Positions 25,411 to 40,499 of a DNA stretch of 64,000 nucleotides are shown piece after piece. Positions within the stretch are counted from its first letter, which is position 1. Each line of letters starts with the position of its first letter. This stretch comes from Parus major. Lineage: Eukaryota; Chordata; Aves; Passeriformes; Paridae. The notes under the pieces were generated by a model. It searched no databases, had not been told where the DNA came from, and was given only the letters and a program-made list of their open reading frames with translations. The DNA is taken from contig NC_031769.1 in assembly GCF_001522545.3 (NCBI RefSeq), forward strand, positions 67,806,162-67,870,161, written 5' to 3'. Position numbers and translations under genes: made by a program.

Positions 25411-26668
25411 TGTATTTAATACATAACCATCACCATCTCCATGGCTTTCCTCTCCACCTCAAATCTACATACATAAAAGTACAACTGAACATTCCAGGCC
25501 AGGGGACTATATAAGCCTACTTGCATTTAGATTGGACAGATGTACTTGTTTTTTCATCTTAAAAATGAAAATTGAATTTAGCTCAAAAATTTTGTTCTTA
25601 ATGTTGCCTGGAGAACTTTTACCTTCCAGGAGCAAATAGAGCCTAGGATCTGTCTCTTCCTAAATGCTGTACCTCTGCACTGATGATCTGTGTTTCATGT
25701 CTCCTGGGATGAAGCCCAGAAATGCCTTTAGTAAACAATAAAAACACTCTAAGAGTTGACTTGGCACAAAAAAAGAGTATCTAGCTCAGGGTGAAGAAGC
25801 TTTTCACATAACTGTGAAAATTATGCCAGCTTCAGCTTTTGCATGCTCTGTGCCTGCATAGTTACTGTGAGCTGAGGTCACAAATCACTGTACCAGAGTG
25901 TGCGCCTGTAACATGCTGCTCAATTTTCTGATGCAACTTTGGTTTTTTCAAGCAATCTGACAGAAGACAAACACCCTGGAAAAGTATTTTCCATTCTCCA
26001 TCATCTTTTAACTATACTGTTCCTGCCAACTGCTTTATCTGAAAGCTGATTTTGACAAGACAGATAAACCTGCAGAACGGTGCTGTTTACATTTGCCCTA
26101 TTTGGTTGTGTTTTTGTTGGGAGTCAATGTTGTTGTTTTGGTTTCATGAGTTGTTTTTTTTTTTTTTACCTTTGGTGTTTTGGGGTTTTTTTCATATGTG
26201 GGCTAGTATTTCTATCTGCATTAACTCATTGGTCCCTACAACTATATTCAGAAGGATTCCAAATGACAAATACAGAAATCTAAGCTGTGGAGGACTCTAC
26301 ATACAAATATATAGGGCAGTTAAAGTACTGCTCTGGATTCAAGAAGACTGACAAAAACAAACATTACTCCCAAGGAGCCTCCATTTACATTTAAAACCAT
26401 CTTGTTTACAACAGAATTATTTAGTGATCAGACATATCATGGAAAAGATGTATCAGGATATTGATGGGGGTTTGTGCATTAAACCACCTCTCAGAAAGCA
26501 CTACCCCTACAGTGAGTCTTGTTTTGATGCTTGCAGAGCATTTATTACTTATTTTTAAGAAAGGTGGTGTTCAGATACCCACTCTTAGTTCTAAACATGA
26601 GATAATGGAACACTTTCCTAACTTGCTCTGAGAGCAGGGAATACACAGAACATCAGCTTCTCTGTAGA

Positions 26669-26750
26669 GTAGAAACACAAAATGGTTTGGGATGGAAGGG
26701 AACCTTGTTGGTCACCTGCTTCCAAATCCCCCACTAAGGGCAGGGATAAT
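26669..26750 (-). mobile_element. CR1 LINE 3' tail fragment
   Basis: The plus strand shows the reverse complement of a CR1 end: ACACAAAATGGTTTGGGATG, GAAGGGAACCTTGTTGGTCA, then CCAAATCCCCCACTAAGGGC. The match fades after about 26750, so the left (5') limit of the element is uncertain. The open frame at 26682-26903 crosses this junction and is not a gene. Confidence 0.82.
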
Positions 26751-27229
26751 GAAGATTCCAAATTTCATCCTACTGGATTCATACTGTTTAACATACAAAG
26801 AGATGACTTCTCTTCTATGTGTATCTTGTATCGCCCTCCCCACTACAGAATCCAGTTGACCCACATATTAAGGACCTGCAAAAGTATCCAGAAGCAAGAC
26901 TGAGCTGCTGCAGATCATTGGGCTTTCAGGATCTGTATATTTTGTATTTTTACATCTTATTATTGTTGTAGATAGTTCTATCCGCAAGCCCCCCTGGGAT
27001 AAGGTTTGGCCTAGTTTTCAAGAGCAACTTGAAGATTAGGAGGTGGGAACAGATGGTTTTAGTCAAAGCCCTTTAAGTCAGTTCCAAAGTGTAATATATT
27101 TTCACATACTCCCCATGCTTACCACCCATCTAAAAAATAAAAAGAACAAAAATCAAAAAGTGACAAAAAAGGAGAAAGAAAGATGAAACAGATTAATTCA
27201 TTTGGTCTGGCTTTTGTACTTCAACTTGG

Positions 27230-27545
27230 TAAGTTTTAGTATGTAATAAAACGCCCAATCTACTGCACTTGCACTATTATCATTACATTTAGCGCATTAC
27301 ATGACAAATACTGAAAACCTCTAGCATTACTGACATACTGAAAATACCTCTGATGATATTCCAAGTAATTAATCTGTTGCCACACAGTGAAAACAAGTCT
27401 TGTAATGATGCAGTTCAACACGGATGAAATGTGGTATCTAATAATAACAATTTAATAAACAGTTAACAGCACTCTTTTATGTTATCCTTTCTTTAATCAT
27501 TTGACATCTTTTGTTGAACAGTGTCTCACACAGTGCTAAAACGGA
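27230..27545. promoter_or_regulatory. Candidate conserved noncoding block
   Basis: A 300-bp AT-rich stretch with no simple repeats, containing AAGTAATTAATCTG (TAATTA homeodomain-type core) and TTTAATAAACAGTTAAC. There is no coding potential. Called only from texture and motif density. Confidence 0.25.
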
Positions 27546-30500
27546 ACAAACCAGGGAAAAGAAAAAAAAATAAAAGTAAGTAGATAAAATACATCTGATT
27601 ATAATAGTAAAAAACAAGAGTGCAGATCATATAGCCTCCAGGTCTCACTGCATGTCAAGCAAGCAAATTCTCATTTAAAACACAGCATTTCAAAAATAAT
27701 TACTATATGTGTCCAAGTTAAGAGAAATACAATAATTGGAATTCTGTGGAAAAACTACAATGTCATGAAGATCCTTTAAATTAGAGCCACTGACAAAAAT
27801 AACTATTTCCCTATTGCCCTCTTACTTTCAATCACAGTTTCTAAAGCAAAGGTTTTTAAAACTCGCTCTAGTTATGTGAGAAGATGGTCAAATACAGTAA
27901 TACATGTACTAATAAAAATATCAGTAAAGGGAAGAAAATGTGATCAGGCCACCACAGACTGAAGAAAAAAGACTAGACATTTATGTTTCCCCTTATTTAT
28001 AGGCTATGCTTACAAAAAAATAACATCTGTGCTTAAGTTCTTAAAATGAATCAACCCTTGTTTTAGCAAACATTTTTAACTATAATTTTATAATGTACTG
28101 ACAAAAATTATATCTTAGATGAGTAATTTACTTTAGCAAATATATAGTTTCTGATTTTATGCAAATCTTATCAGGTTGTGCAGATTGCCTCATGTAGGCT
28201 AAAAGCTAAAAGAAAGAAATAAAAAAAGAAATCAGCACTAATTCATGAAGATCAAGAACCTACATGAACCACCACCAGTACTTTGCAAATTTGCAACCAG
28301 TCCAATTAAAGCCAAGAAAAAGCACATCAGAAAGCTTAAGTCTGAAGTAAGGTCCCTAAATGTTTATTAATGAAAGTGAATCCAATGTGTATTTCCACTT
28401 AAGTGCTTAATTCAAACTACGGTCTGACATTACAGCAGGATACTGCCTTCCAGAAGAGACGCTACAACCACAACAGAGCCCACTTGGGGTTTGGAAGATA
28501 TGTGGAGAAATATCCTCTGTGTTGGTGCCCCTGCCACACACCCAACACAGCAGGTAGAGATTAACACACAAACAACCCAAAGGGCACCTCAGCAAAGGTG
28601 TGTAGTGACAGCCATGTTTACTCACATCCATGTGCACTTTGGGATGTTCTTTTCAAACTTGTAGGCATATGAATGAAAGCTACTTCAAAAAGATTAAAAA
28701 TTACTTGTGATGTTCTTATTTATAATATTTAATGACACTATGGAAAAAGTTCTTCTTCAAATATTAAAGGCAAAGTGTTCATCCTTCCACACCCCACAAA
28801 ACCAAAAGTGCCAGCTTATATAAAAAAAATAAATCTAACCATAAATTAAAAGTTAAACTACATTTAAGTTTCAATTGCTTCCTTGCCTCGAAATGTAATT
28901 TCATTTTCAATATATTGTCCTTGCAACCTTTAAGTCTTCTAATTATTTATACTCCATGACATTAGAAAGCCACATTTCACTTTGTTAACAGTGTACTTTG
29001 TGAACATGTTAACATCTGACAGTAAATATGCATATGTAACATATCATTAAGATATGCCTCCTATAAAAATATTAGCATTTGCTTACTAAAGAAAAGTCAA
29101 CTTTAATCTATATTTGCTGATAAAGAGGAAAATATATTGCAGGCAATTCTGTTTTTATCAATGGGTCTCATTATATTAAACTTTCTTTTGCTTCCCCTCC
29201 CCCCTACTCTTTTAAGGCAAACCATTCAGGGATTAAAAATATTTCAGCTTTATTAAGGAAACCACTGAATCAATGGTAAAATTGCCCTGTGAATGAGAAT
29301 GGGTTTTCATACCAGATACTGTTACATGGATTTTTCAGGCATTAAACTGCAACATTACTGTTCCTAGATTGCTAAATCTACACTAATACTACCATAACTA
29401 ACTTCTATTGGTCACCTGCATGTTATTATTGGGAAATTTTGACTTCAGTATGACTTGATGCTAATTATCAGATATTCAATTATTTATTTTAAACTGAAGC
29501 ATCGGAGAGAAAGTTCAAATCATTTGCTTTGAGTTATTCAGTAAAAATAAAGAATACTCTAATATTTATAGAGGAATTTTAGTTCAGTACATTAACCACA
29601 AATCTAAAGCAACGTATTACAAGTAATAAACTACTTATACAATTTAAATGCAGTTAACAGTATGCGATTCTCTAAAAACCACCCAAAGTTTGCCTTCAAC
29701 TGACTTGTATGACGTTCTTTTAAATCCTAAAAGCATTCAGCATTTACAGCCCAAATTTCTAATACATATTCCTTATCATTATAAGCTCCTGAAAAAATAC
29801 AATGCAGAAACATGTACAGTAGCACTATGAAACGCAGCTATTCACTGGAATTTGCAGCATTCAGCAATGGTACATCTAAATGTGACAAAATGAAATGCAC
29901 AACACCTAGAAATACTGATAGCTGAACCAAAATCAAAGTATTAGACAGTGTACAGGAAGAAAAAACGGCAAGCATTAAACACTCTGAAGCACTATAAAGA
30001 ATTGCCTTCAGATCAGACCTCATGACAAGTCAATCAGTCCCCTTTTTTTTTTTTTTTCATTAAAAGTACTGCAACAAATTTCAGGAACATCTAGTTCATA
30101 AAAAAACAACCAAACAAACAAAACAAACTTGAAGTGTTTTACAGAATTCCTTGCATAGTACTTTTGAAAATAATTCTCATTTATCAGCTATTTACATACT
30201 GTAGTGTTTCAATTAAGCTGTAACTTCTGAAATCTGCAGGAAGAATTGTATACTTTTTTATTTCTGATAAACTTGCAAAGACTGCTACTGTAATCTAAGT
30301 TTAGACATGGAAGAGATAACAGTATAGATCGGTATCATAAAAAAAAATCCTGTATTATCCTTTACTCAATGTAACTTTTATATTTTTTTCAGTGGAATTG
30401 GGATTTTAGATACTGTGGATATAGTAAACCAACTACATATGTCATTAGCTCCAAAGACTTAGCTATGTTGAATGTATGTAATGTTTTCAGGAGCATTTTT

Positions 30501-33056
30501 TAGAGCCTTGCAATTAAATTTTACTGCCCAGCTAACTAAATACATAGGTTGCATATGCCTTGTAATTAAAATACATCATTTCTGGTGGATGTTTTTTGCC
30601 ACAGTGGAGTTTCAGAAACAAGTCAAAGGAAAAATATTACACCAATATAAAATTAGAAAAGCTCCACAGAACTCACAGCTTGTTACACAAACACACACAG
30701 AGCTTAAAAAGTTCAGGAATATTAAGCATATTAAAATCTTTAAAGCAGTGCTTAAAGCTTCTAGCATCCTTTAATTTATTTTTACATCCTTGTTTGATGC
30801 TGTAGTCTTTGTTCTGACGCTATGTCAGTTAAATTGCATCACCGTGAAGCAACATTATGCAAGAATGTCTGGCTAAAATTAAAATGTTATTTCTCAGCAT
30901 CATATACTTACAGGAAAAATGCAGTTCAGACATTCACAATTAAATTATGCTAGCCAATATGTTTGGTAAATACTTAATGAAAAATACGGTAATAGAAAGC
31001 TAGTATGCAAAGCTGTATAGGAAGATAAACCACCAGATTAATCCTGTTGGCTCTAGAGTCCTAGTCTATCAACAAAGATGATACAGATCCATTTCAAAAA
31101 GTTGGAGTGATAAAACTAATTTAAATTGAGAAGTTCTTAATGTAAGGGCAGACAGTACTGGATGTTTTGGGTTTTTTTAATTAATCTTTTTCCAAATAAT
31201 CAGCTATTATATAAGGCATACCTAACCCCTACAAATCAAGTTGCATGTTAGAACACAAACACGTATCAAGATGTTCTCTCTCTCCAGACTTGAGTGTTTT
31301 GCACAAGCAGGGGTAAATCCCTATGTTACAGTTCCTCAGTATCTAAAGAAAACCAAGAAATTTCCTGAATGTGTTTTCTGCCTAATAAAATGTAACACAG
31401 CATCATCACAGTAGGATTAAACTGCAGCAATAGTATTTAAACCATTCTGATTTCTAATTCCGATGGATTATCAATAAATACCAGATGTACACTGTTTACA
31501 AAGCAAACATCTCATTCACAAGAGACACTCAGTTAAGATACAATATTTTGTACAGATTCTCTCATGATTTCTGCTATAAAAATAAAAACGAACACAATAT
31601 CAAGAGATCACAAACATCCCAAAATGACAACTTTCACTTTTTCCTAACAACAACACTTATTGACAATAATGAAGTAGGAAAAAAAAAAAAAAAAGACTCA
31701 ATATGGTTCTGGAACTTTTAAACACATAATGTTTCCTCTTCCTTCAATTTCTAAAATGCTCAAAGGAAAATAGAAACTTGTGCCCAGGGACTATTGTAAC
31801 AGTGGAATCAATCTCTGTTCTGTCACTCCTGGCCACACAGCCATTCTCACTCATAGGGGTTCTTTGAGTTTGTCTGTGCATGTCTCACTGCAACATTTCT
31901 TTTACAGAAATGTTTTGTGTGATTCAGGTTTTCTCAATGCTGTTTTAAACACTAAGAAAATAAAACAATCCATTTTTTACCACAGAAAATCTTTATTTCT
32001 CTTGTTTTTCATGTCTATAAAACACCAAGAAGCTTTAAGACACTCAGTCTATTTCATCCACAAGTGAAGGAAGTCGAGAGGATATACATACATTTTAAAG
32101 TTGCATAAACCACAAAGCCAAACTTACACAGAACAAAGAACAAATCTGGCATTACTCAGCAAGAAGACTGGAAACATGCACACACACATACAACACAACT
32201 TCTAATGAAACTAAAGGAAAAAAAGAAATACTGCTTTGTTATGCAAATACAGCATTTCAAAATTGAGAAAATTAAATGATGTCATTCAAGGTAATATCCT
32301 TGCCTCAATGGAAAAGTGGCAAGATACAACAACAACCCTCCCTCCCCAGCAACCCCCTTGCAAACATTTCAATGAGGTTTGGCTTCAATAGCAGTCTGTA
32401 GCATTTAGCCTCAAGAAGAATTACCGAGAGAGTTTTGGAACTGCTTATTTTAAAAAGTTTGCATTTGTTCTGCCAACCTAATTCATCAGGACAATCAGTG
32501 CAATGCATGTATTATTGCATAGTCACAGACTTTTCATAGCTTCCATTTCTAGTGTTCAGAACACCAATTTAGTAAATGGTTTGTAAAAATATAAAAACAC
32601 AACCATGTTATTTCTTCCAAGAATTTGTCTCCATGGAAGTGTGTTCAGAGACACAAGGAAAAAAAATTAAATTGTATAACAGATTTAACACTTTGGAAAA
32701 AGAAAAAATGTATTAGAACAGCTTCATATTATTACTCATTTAAAAAAATCACATGCATTTCCTTAATTTCATAGCTTGACCTGTGTTCATATATCAGATA
32801 TTGCATATAATTGTTATGCCTATATTTTTCTTAAAATTGTTACTTTAAGAAATTAAATAATAATAAAATAAGCAAATGAATAAAAGAAACAAAACACACA
32901 GAGACACTCTCTTCTGTATGAGCAGTACTTTAAGAACAATGGATAAGCTCTAAAAGTCAGAGCTATTATATTAACACTTTCCACAGGGTATGATGAACGA
33001 TACTGAAAATCACATACACTCTTGCAGACCTGTGTTACCCTCCAGTCTCAGTAAAC

Positions 33057-33076
33057 TGCAGCAGTTAGCTGCTGCA
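33057..33076. repeat. Short hairpin, 8-bp arms
   Basis: TGCAGCAG, loop TTAG, CTGCTGCA. A perfect but short inverted repeat; chance occurrence is plausible. Confidence 0.6.
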
Positions 33077-36000
33077 ACACTTCAAATTGAGTCAAATATA
33101 ATTTTCTTTAAACCTGTAAAAAATAAGTTACATAGTGGTTTGGGTTTCTTAATAGCTTGGTGAGAAGGGTAGATGGATCCCTAAAATATCAAATCAGGGG
33201 AAAAGAAATGTAGCTATATGAAAAAACAAGTTCTTATCAAAACAGAAACCTGCCAGACATCCCCAAGTTGCTGCAATAGCTTTTCAGGCAGCTGGGTTAG
33301 AAAGCACATTTAGAGAAAGTAAACGCTTAACGAGAACTATCATAAACATAACCAGTAAAGCTAATGCCCAGCCAGATGGTTGCGCTCAGAGCTGTAAAAG
33401 AAATAAAATATATTACAAAATAAGATAGCACCCCATATTGACTTTTCCAGCCTTGACACAACTTCTAGACCCAGCATGTTATACTAATAATTGTAATTGC
33501 TCATCTTCTTTTCTATCTTTCTACTATGATACCTTAAAATCTGAGGGCTTGAGTAATCATTGCCATCAAAGCCTTCAATTCCACCTTTTATTTTGGGATT
33601 GCCCTACTCCAAAATTTTAGATGTAGATGTGCGTACAACCAAATATGTTAATGCCTACAATGACTGCAGCTATTTCGCAGCCATTAATTTTGTCCTTAAT
33701 AAATACTAAGCCAAACTCTGGACTAGTTTTATTAATCAAACACTTCAAGAGACAGATCTGCAGCTTGACCCGTTTTTAATACCAAATCTAATTTTGGGGA
33801 TCAGAGCAGAACAGACTGCAGCTCTATTCCTAAGAATGCTGACATTTAAGTAAACCTTACCAAAGAATGCTTGCCTGATTGAGGACTGACATTTCCTTTC
33901 TCTAACTTGCTTAAATAAAACATAGGCTTTCTGGCCAACTCCTACAGTACCCCAAGGCAGCTGTATATCACTTTCAGTTGCAACTTGTGAATGCTTTCTT
34001 TTTCTTTCTGTCTCTTTATTTTGACATGCATATTATGTTAGCTGATTTCAATCATGTTGCATGAGTGGATGACATACCTTAAAAGATTAAGTTTTGCCAC
34101 CTGGGACTACTCCAGAAATTCAGTACTTTATAGCATCTCATACCCTTCTTCATCCTCTATGCGCCTGCACTATCAATAGTAGCTTTCTTCCCTATTTTAT
34201 GCCAAATGACAAGTCTTTCAAGGCTGCAGTTGATACAAGTCAGCTTGAAGTGTCATTCCCCCCCGATCCCCATTCCAGGATGGAGCTGCTCCATTGTGTA
34301 CAACGCTCTGCTGCCATCTATTTGACACAAGAAATACAACACTGTGAATGCCACAGCTGGTTTTGCCTTCCTTTTCCCCCACCTTTATCCTCCCGTGCAG
34401 CAGCTGTTAGAAGAAAACTCTCAGGGAAGTTTTTGATCACTCCTCTCTGCTCATGCCCGGAAGCAGAAACCACTTCAGCAATTACTTCTGTACAAAAAAA
34501 AAAAATAGCTACAGTAACAGCAGAGATTTGATTATTGCAAACAAAAGTAGAATTATATGATGTACCACTCTTCTCTAAAAAGGAAATCCAAGCTAACAAA
34601 ATTCCATTTATAGGCCAGCTCTAAATAAAATGTGCTTTAAACAATTATTTTAAAATTTTCATTGTAATTATCCAGCAGCAGAGCTCATTGAGGGTTTGAT
34701 TTCAGCAGGTATCCAGATGTAAGTGGGGCCATGGCACTGAATAATATGGATTCACAGGCTGTCCCCCTTTACTACACCAGACTTGAAATTCAGAAGTCAG
34801 TTAGGAAATAAAATCACAGAGCCTCAACGTTGAAACCACACACAAAGTATGAGACGAAGGAGGTGGTACTTTACCCATCATCAGGGTCACAAAGATAAAC
34901 ACCACTTCATTCATCACAGCATTCAGCCTGCTTTGTATGTGACTACACAAAACAAGAACAGCAGCTGAAAAAAGTCCCCAGCTTGCATTTCATGCAAGAG
35001 ACTCTCACTAAAGCCACAAAAAATTTCTAAAGGAATCTATAATCTTCAGTTACAGATCCGTGATAATGTACATTCTGCTCTTTAATTACTAAACCATATG
35101 GAAAAGTCCTGTCTCAGGGCCTTTTTACATCCCTGATTAAATACTAATTTTTTTTTTTACATTGGGCTGCTTTCCCAATACACTTAAGTAACATATTTGT
35201 AGGAATGTGCTTCAGCGTTTACCCTGGAAATGATTCATAAGATAAAACAGCAAAGTGAAAGACTGAAAATGTGCAAATTTTTCACAGGAATTATAAATAT
35301 TGTCACTGTGATCCAAAAAGAATATGAACTCTTGTGGTTTTTTTTTTACAGAGAGGGAAAGAACACCTTAGTACAGAACAAGAGTAGGGAGAAAAGGAGG
35401 GGGCTTTGTTGCTGTAGGGAGGGTGCAGGTAAGGAAAAAATGAGAGATGTGGAATAGGAGAGCACAGAGGCAATACCAGCCTGCAGCAGAAGTCATGAGA
35501 GCTCTTCTGTAGTTAAAATACACCCATAAACATAATGCCTTAATTTTCTAATTGGTATTAACATAAATAGTACTTGGTTTGGGGAGCCATTTGTTAATGA
35601 TTGTATTTGGTAATAAATATTACTACCACTGAGTTCATTATTCCCTTGTTCTTTTTATGTATTCATAGCATTTACAGCTATAATACATATAGTTAACTAT
35701 TAAAGTTAATCTGTTTAATAAAATTAATAGTTGCACTAAGTTCTTTACTAACACTTGGTTTTAAATCTATTTAGTCTGACAATACAAGCTGCAATTACAG
35801 GACGGTATAAAGTTGCCATAAATATTTAGTGGACCAAGTGAAGAGACATATATAATTCCAATTGCTAACTATTACTGGAATTTCCTTTCCTTCCAGGCCA
35901 CACAGAATCTGTTTGAACAGGTACTGCACATATTATACTAAAAGCATTGCCCAAAATACTTCAAGTGTAAAGCTACCTAAAACCTGACCACTCAAAAGGA

Positions 36001-38289
36001 ATTGGATTACTTAAAGAGTTTAAGGTACACACAGCAAAACAACACATATAACCATTTGAAAGAATCACTTGAGAGGCTTACTCTGCCCTCTGGTGCACTC
36101 CATCCCACAAGGACAGAGCATCCTGCACAAACTCAGGAAAGCAACAGTCTGATGTTAAAGAAAGTAAGAGGGTGTGCTGAACTAAAGACAGTTCAGCGCC
36201 CTACAAGATCACACCCCAGGAAACAGCAGCATGAGCAAAAGCACAAAAACACTCTGCAGGACAGAAGGCAGCCTGGCTAGTTTTTATTCCTTTGTATTTA
36301 GAGCAGAGAGCCTAATTGTCCTGGCTAAGGACCAAGACCCCACCATCTAAAGCCCTGTGCAAATACAGTATTTGCTGGTTAGCACAACAATTTTCCAGCG
36401 AGGCTGTTCCCAAGGCCAGCGTTACGAGCTGCCACCACCAGTAAACAGATGAGAGGAGACTAACAGGTACCTGAGCACGCCACAGAATCATAGCCCCACA
36501 CAGGGGCTAATCAGAGGTACCCTAAGGCAGAAGGCTCTATATTTATAGCCTGATAGCACAAATCAGGTTTGGAAACTCAACTTTTGGCTAACAAATTGAA
36601 CAGCCACACATGCTAAATTGGAAGGAATTTACTATCATATTGAGACAATGACATATTCTATAAAGCATAGCTATAAACTTCTCTAATGACAAAATTAAGG
36701 TCTGTTAGGAATGTTTTTTTCCTGTGAATAACTTGTACTACATCCCTACAGAGTATTGCTAATATTCTTTAAAATTAACTTGGCTAGATCTTGTTACACT
36801 GAACAGCCAAAATTTTTCTTCTGTGAAGCATACAAAAAATCCATTCAATGTCTCAGAAACTGTGAGCATCTGAAACATCCATAAGAAGCTTAAAACCTAT
36901 TCAATAAGAAAACAGCATACTGAATGATAAGAACTACAAGGGACAGTACATAAACTATGGATTATGTAATTATAAGCACTTACAACCCTTGCTACTAGTG
37001 GAATACTGGAAAAGCTTAATAATTAATTATTTTAATTATTTAGCCTACAGTTTCATATAAGCAATACTGTATTAATAAAAAAAAGTTTAAAGGTCCAAGT
37101 GGCCAACAGCAACACACCATTTTTTGCCAAGAGAAAGCATTTCTGGATGAGAACCAAACTCTCTATGTAGAGTTAACACGTAAAAACAGAAGTAGCATCA
37201 TTAAGATTTACTTGCTAATGATAATTATGTGTGATAAAAATACCCCCACCCAACAAATTAGAGAGTATTCTTGTTTAAGGGACCATACTACTAAAACACA
37301 CCTTCAGTGCAAAAGAGTTCTTTTCAGAATTAATCCATCAAATAGACAATGACAGCAATCAGAAAGAGCTATTTTGCTTCAGTGATACTGAGATATTTAA
37401 AGCTACAGAAAACCAAACTGAAGAGTTTCCAACATAAGGAGCTTTAATAGAGAGCTCTTCTGTAAGGAGGGTGTATTCCCAAACCTGGCTACTGAACAGC
37501 ATGAGCCTTTGAAAGGATGCCAGAACTCTTCAACCAGGAGACTTCAGTACTCAGTTCCATGCTAAGTTATTGAGTGCCTTGACTTTCCTCATAGCTAAGC
37601 ACTCACTGTACCTGTGCAGTGGAAGTGCCTTCTTCATATGAGACTGACTCAGAGAGACACCATCCTCTCCAACACAGACTTTGGCATAGATGGTTTTCAG
37701 CTATACTAACTGTATGGACAGAAAAGTATGGGGGAAAAGTACTGCCCCTGCAAATCACTGATAAAGCCTGCAGGAGAAAGTGAGCAATATATAGTTTTAA
37801 TTATCGGATTCACTTGTGTACTAAACAGGAGGATGCCAGCTTCCAAGCCATGACTCAAACACTACCTTCTTAACTATAAAGTTGCACAACACCATCTTCC
37901 CCCAGCAATTATCACAACCACAATTACAACTGCAGGAAGAAGGATCCCATAAAAGACTGTGATAGGAAATGAAAATGATGACCTGTTTCCCATATGGTTC
38001 ATATTCCTCAGACCGTGAGGAACCTGGAGATGCAAACAGCCTTTACAATGTGATATAGTAGTAGGTAAGGCTTTCTTCAGGTAAGCTAAGAAAGGCCCTA
38101 AATCCTGGTCCTCATGGGTGAACTTTACCATCCTGATATCTGTTACGAGGACAACACAGAAGGTGCAATCTAAACGGTCTCTGAAGGGCAGTGATAAAAT
38201 GATGTGGGTGACTGAACAGCTCACAAGGGGAAATGCTACAAACAGATAATTCTTACAGTCAAGGAAGAGCTGGTCAAGGTAGTCTTAGC

Positions 38290-38717
38290 CCACAAAAGGC
38301 TGAAGGACTGGAGTGTCTGTCATGTGAGGAGAAGCTGAAAGAGCTGGGGTTGTTTAGCCTGAAGAAGGTTAGCCTGAAGTGCCACCTTTGAAGTGGGATA
38401 GGAAAGGATGACTGAGACAGACTCTTCTCAGTGGTATATAGTGGCAGGAGGTGAGGCAGTGGTCAGAAATTGAAACAGAGGAAATGTGCCATTTAAAAAT
38501 ATGAAAGTTTGTGGTGGTGTGTGATGGTTTTTTACTGTAAGAGTGAAGGAACTGCACAGGTGAGGAAACAGGCTGCTCAGAGAGGTTTTGGGGTCCCATC
38601 CTACTTAGCACTTGGCTGGAAAAAGTTCTTTGTAACTCACTCTAGAGAACTCCACTTTGAGTAATGGGGTTGGTCTACAGAGGTCCCTTCTGACCTTCAA
38701 CCATTCTGCAACTCTGT
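38290..38717 (+). mobile_element. CR1 LINE 3' fragment (~430 bp, internally diverged)
   Basis: Plus-strand similarity to the CR1 ORF2 end and 3' UTR: AAGGACTGGAGTGTCTGTC, GAGAAGCTGAAAGAGCTGGG, GTTGTTTAGCCTGAAGAAGG, later GGCTGCTCAGAGAGGTTTTG, GGGGTTGGTCTACAGAGGTC and CCATTCTGCAACTCTG. The middle part (about 38440-38530) is rearranged or highly diverged. It is the longest LINE remnant here. The minus-strand open frame at 38369-38611 is a shadow of it. Confidence 0.88.
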
Positions 38718-40499
38718 TTAAATTGTGATGTAAAGTTTTGCTTTTTTACTTCAAGTTTCCCCTCTCTGTAGACATCCCAGTTTCCCACCAACCAGATCCA
38801 ACTGTGGATTCAGGGTGCAGTAAGAGACATGGGTAAACACAGGCTTTTGCGTAAGTTGGGATTTTCCTTCCTTGGCTCTGAGGACTTATGCACTGCAGCT
38901 AAATTGGACCAGGCTACTTAATTCTACTAGGACAGCAAGCCATGAAACAAGCTTAGCTGCTCAGATACACTGAAAAAGTTTCAACTGCTAAAAGCAAGAT
39001 AGCTTTTACTGAGGTTACACTGCCTTTTGGATTCAGAAATTTGTCAAAAAATACTTGCCAGCTTCACTAGTTCAGTACAACTCAAAGAAAACAAAACTTT
39101 ACAGTGCAGTCAAACACAGATGTGATCATCTGTCCTTCAAGAAAAAATATTTACAACTTTATAGCTATGTGTGTGCCTCCTCAGAAAAACTGCAAAATGA
39201 GACATTTACATCGTTTTAGGCAACCTACATTTTTATAATTGATTTTGATGACATTCAACAGAGAGATGAATATAGAGTGACAGATAACAGAATTTGGATT
39301 AAGCCATTTGCATGCTATTATACACAATAATAGATAATTATTTAGAATCAATATACTGTAAACTCCCATAAAACCAAATTAACTGAAAAACAAAACATGG
39401 TCAATTCACCAGATTCCCAGAGAACTACAGTTCAAAGCAAGAGGACATAAAAAGACTGGATAGAGAAAACGAGACCAAACTGTTAATTTAGCCATGAAGT
39501 GAATGTGCTACTGTTTTCTGAACATCTCATGGTGAAGCCACAGTGCAGAGAGCTAATCCCTATTTCTCACCAAAACAGGCAGGAATGCACACTGGATAAT
39601 TTGTTCCTACTGATGATATCATTCTGTTAAGTTTACTGTTTTTAATAAGGAACAAGTTTCAGTCTTTTCTCACTTTCTCCCATGTACAAGATCAGATCAG
39701 CCTCCCAGTGACCTACTTTATGAGTCACAGTCCTCACTATTTATGATTCAGAAAAACGTCCTCTCTGACAGTATTTCCCAGACTACTGTGGGTTCATTCC
39801 AAGAACCAATTTCATCTTCATTGGTTTCCTACAGGAAACCAGACCAACTTCCTATGATTTTATTTTCCTTCATTTCAGCATGGCTCACATAAACTAACTG
39901 GAAGTGAGAGTGATAGAAAACTTTATTCTGCATAAACACAAGCCAATACAAACACCACCAAAAAAATCCTGAAGACGTCACCAGTTCAAAGTGACCAGAA
40001 TGTGAGGCAAGCTAAGATTAGAAGATCTTTTCCCTCCTTCCCCAAACATGATGCACACAAGCAAACCCAATAAATTTATACAACCACAGTCTAATGCTGA
40101 CAGCTGTTTAGGTCTCTGGTGAAGACATTCACCTGAACAGATAGCCAAGTTCTACTCCCTCTTTCAACACTGCAAATTGTTTTAAAATGCTAAACACTGT
40201 TGGACTGTTTTTTAAGTCCTACCAATAGCATAGTCAAATTTCCCAACCACCTCAGTCAGCAGATTAGGGGTGCTTACCTTCTCTCCTCAGCTGCAACAAC
40301 AGAAGTACTGCTAGAGATGCTAGGAAGCAAGCTCACCTTGAAGAAATTCTAGACTTCCCATAGGACTGTTAACATACTAAATATCAGCCTGATGCATCCA
40401 GGTCAGCTTCTAATAGAGCCATTTTCATTGTCCTCCAGGATATTTCTAAATTTCTAGATTTCTAAAAGCCAAGACTCAGCACCACATCTGCATCGGCTC

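Noticed and set aside
34094..34531. 145-codon plus-strand open frame as a gene
   Set aside because: No recognisable domain or family, no splice partners, and an opposite-strand frame overlaps it; a chance frame in a GC-richer intron patch is more likely.
36482..36540. CR1 tail fragment beginning CACAGAATCATAG
   Set aside because: Only about 13 bases resemble a CR1 end; the sequence that follows does not continue into the element.
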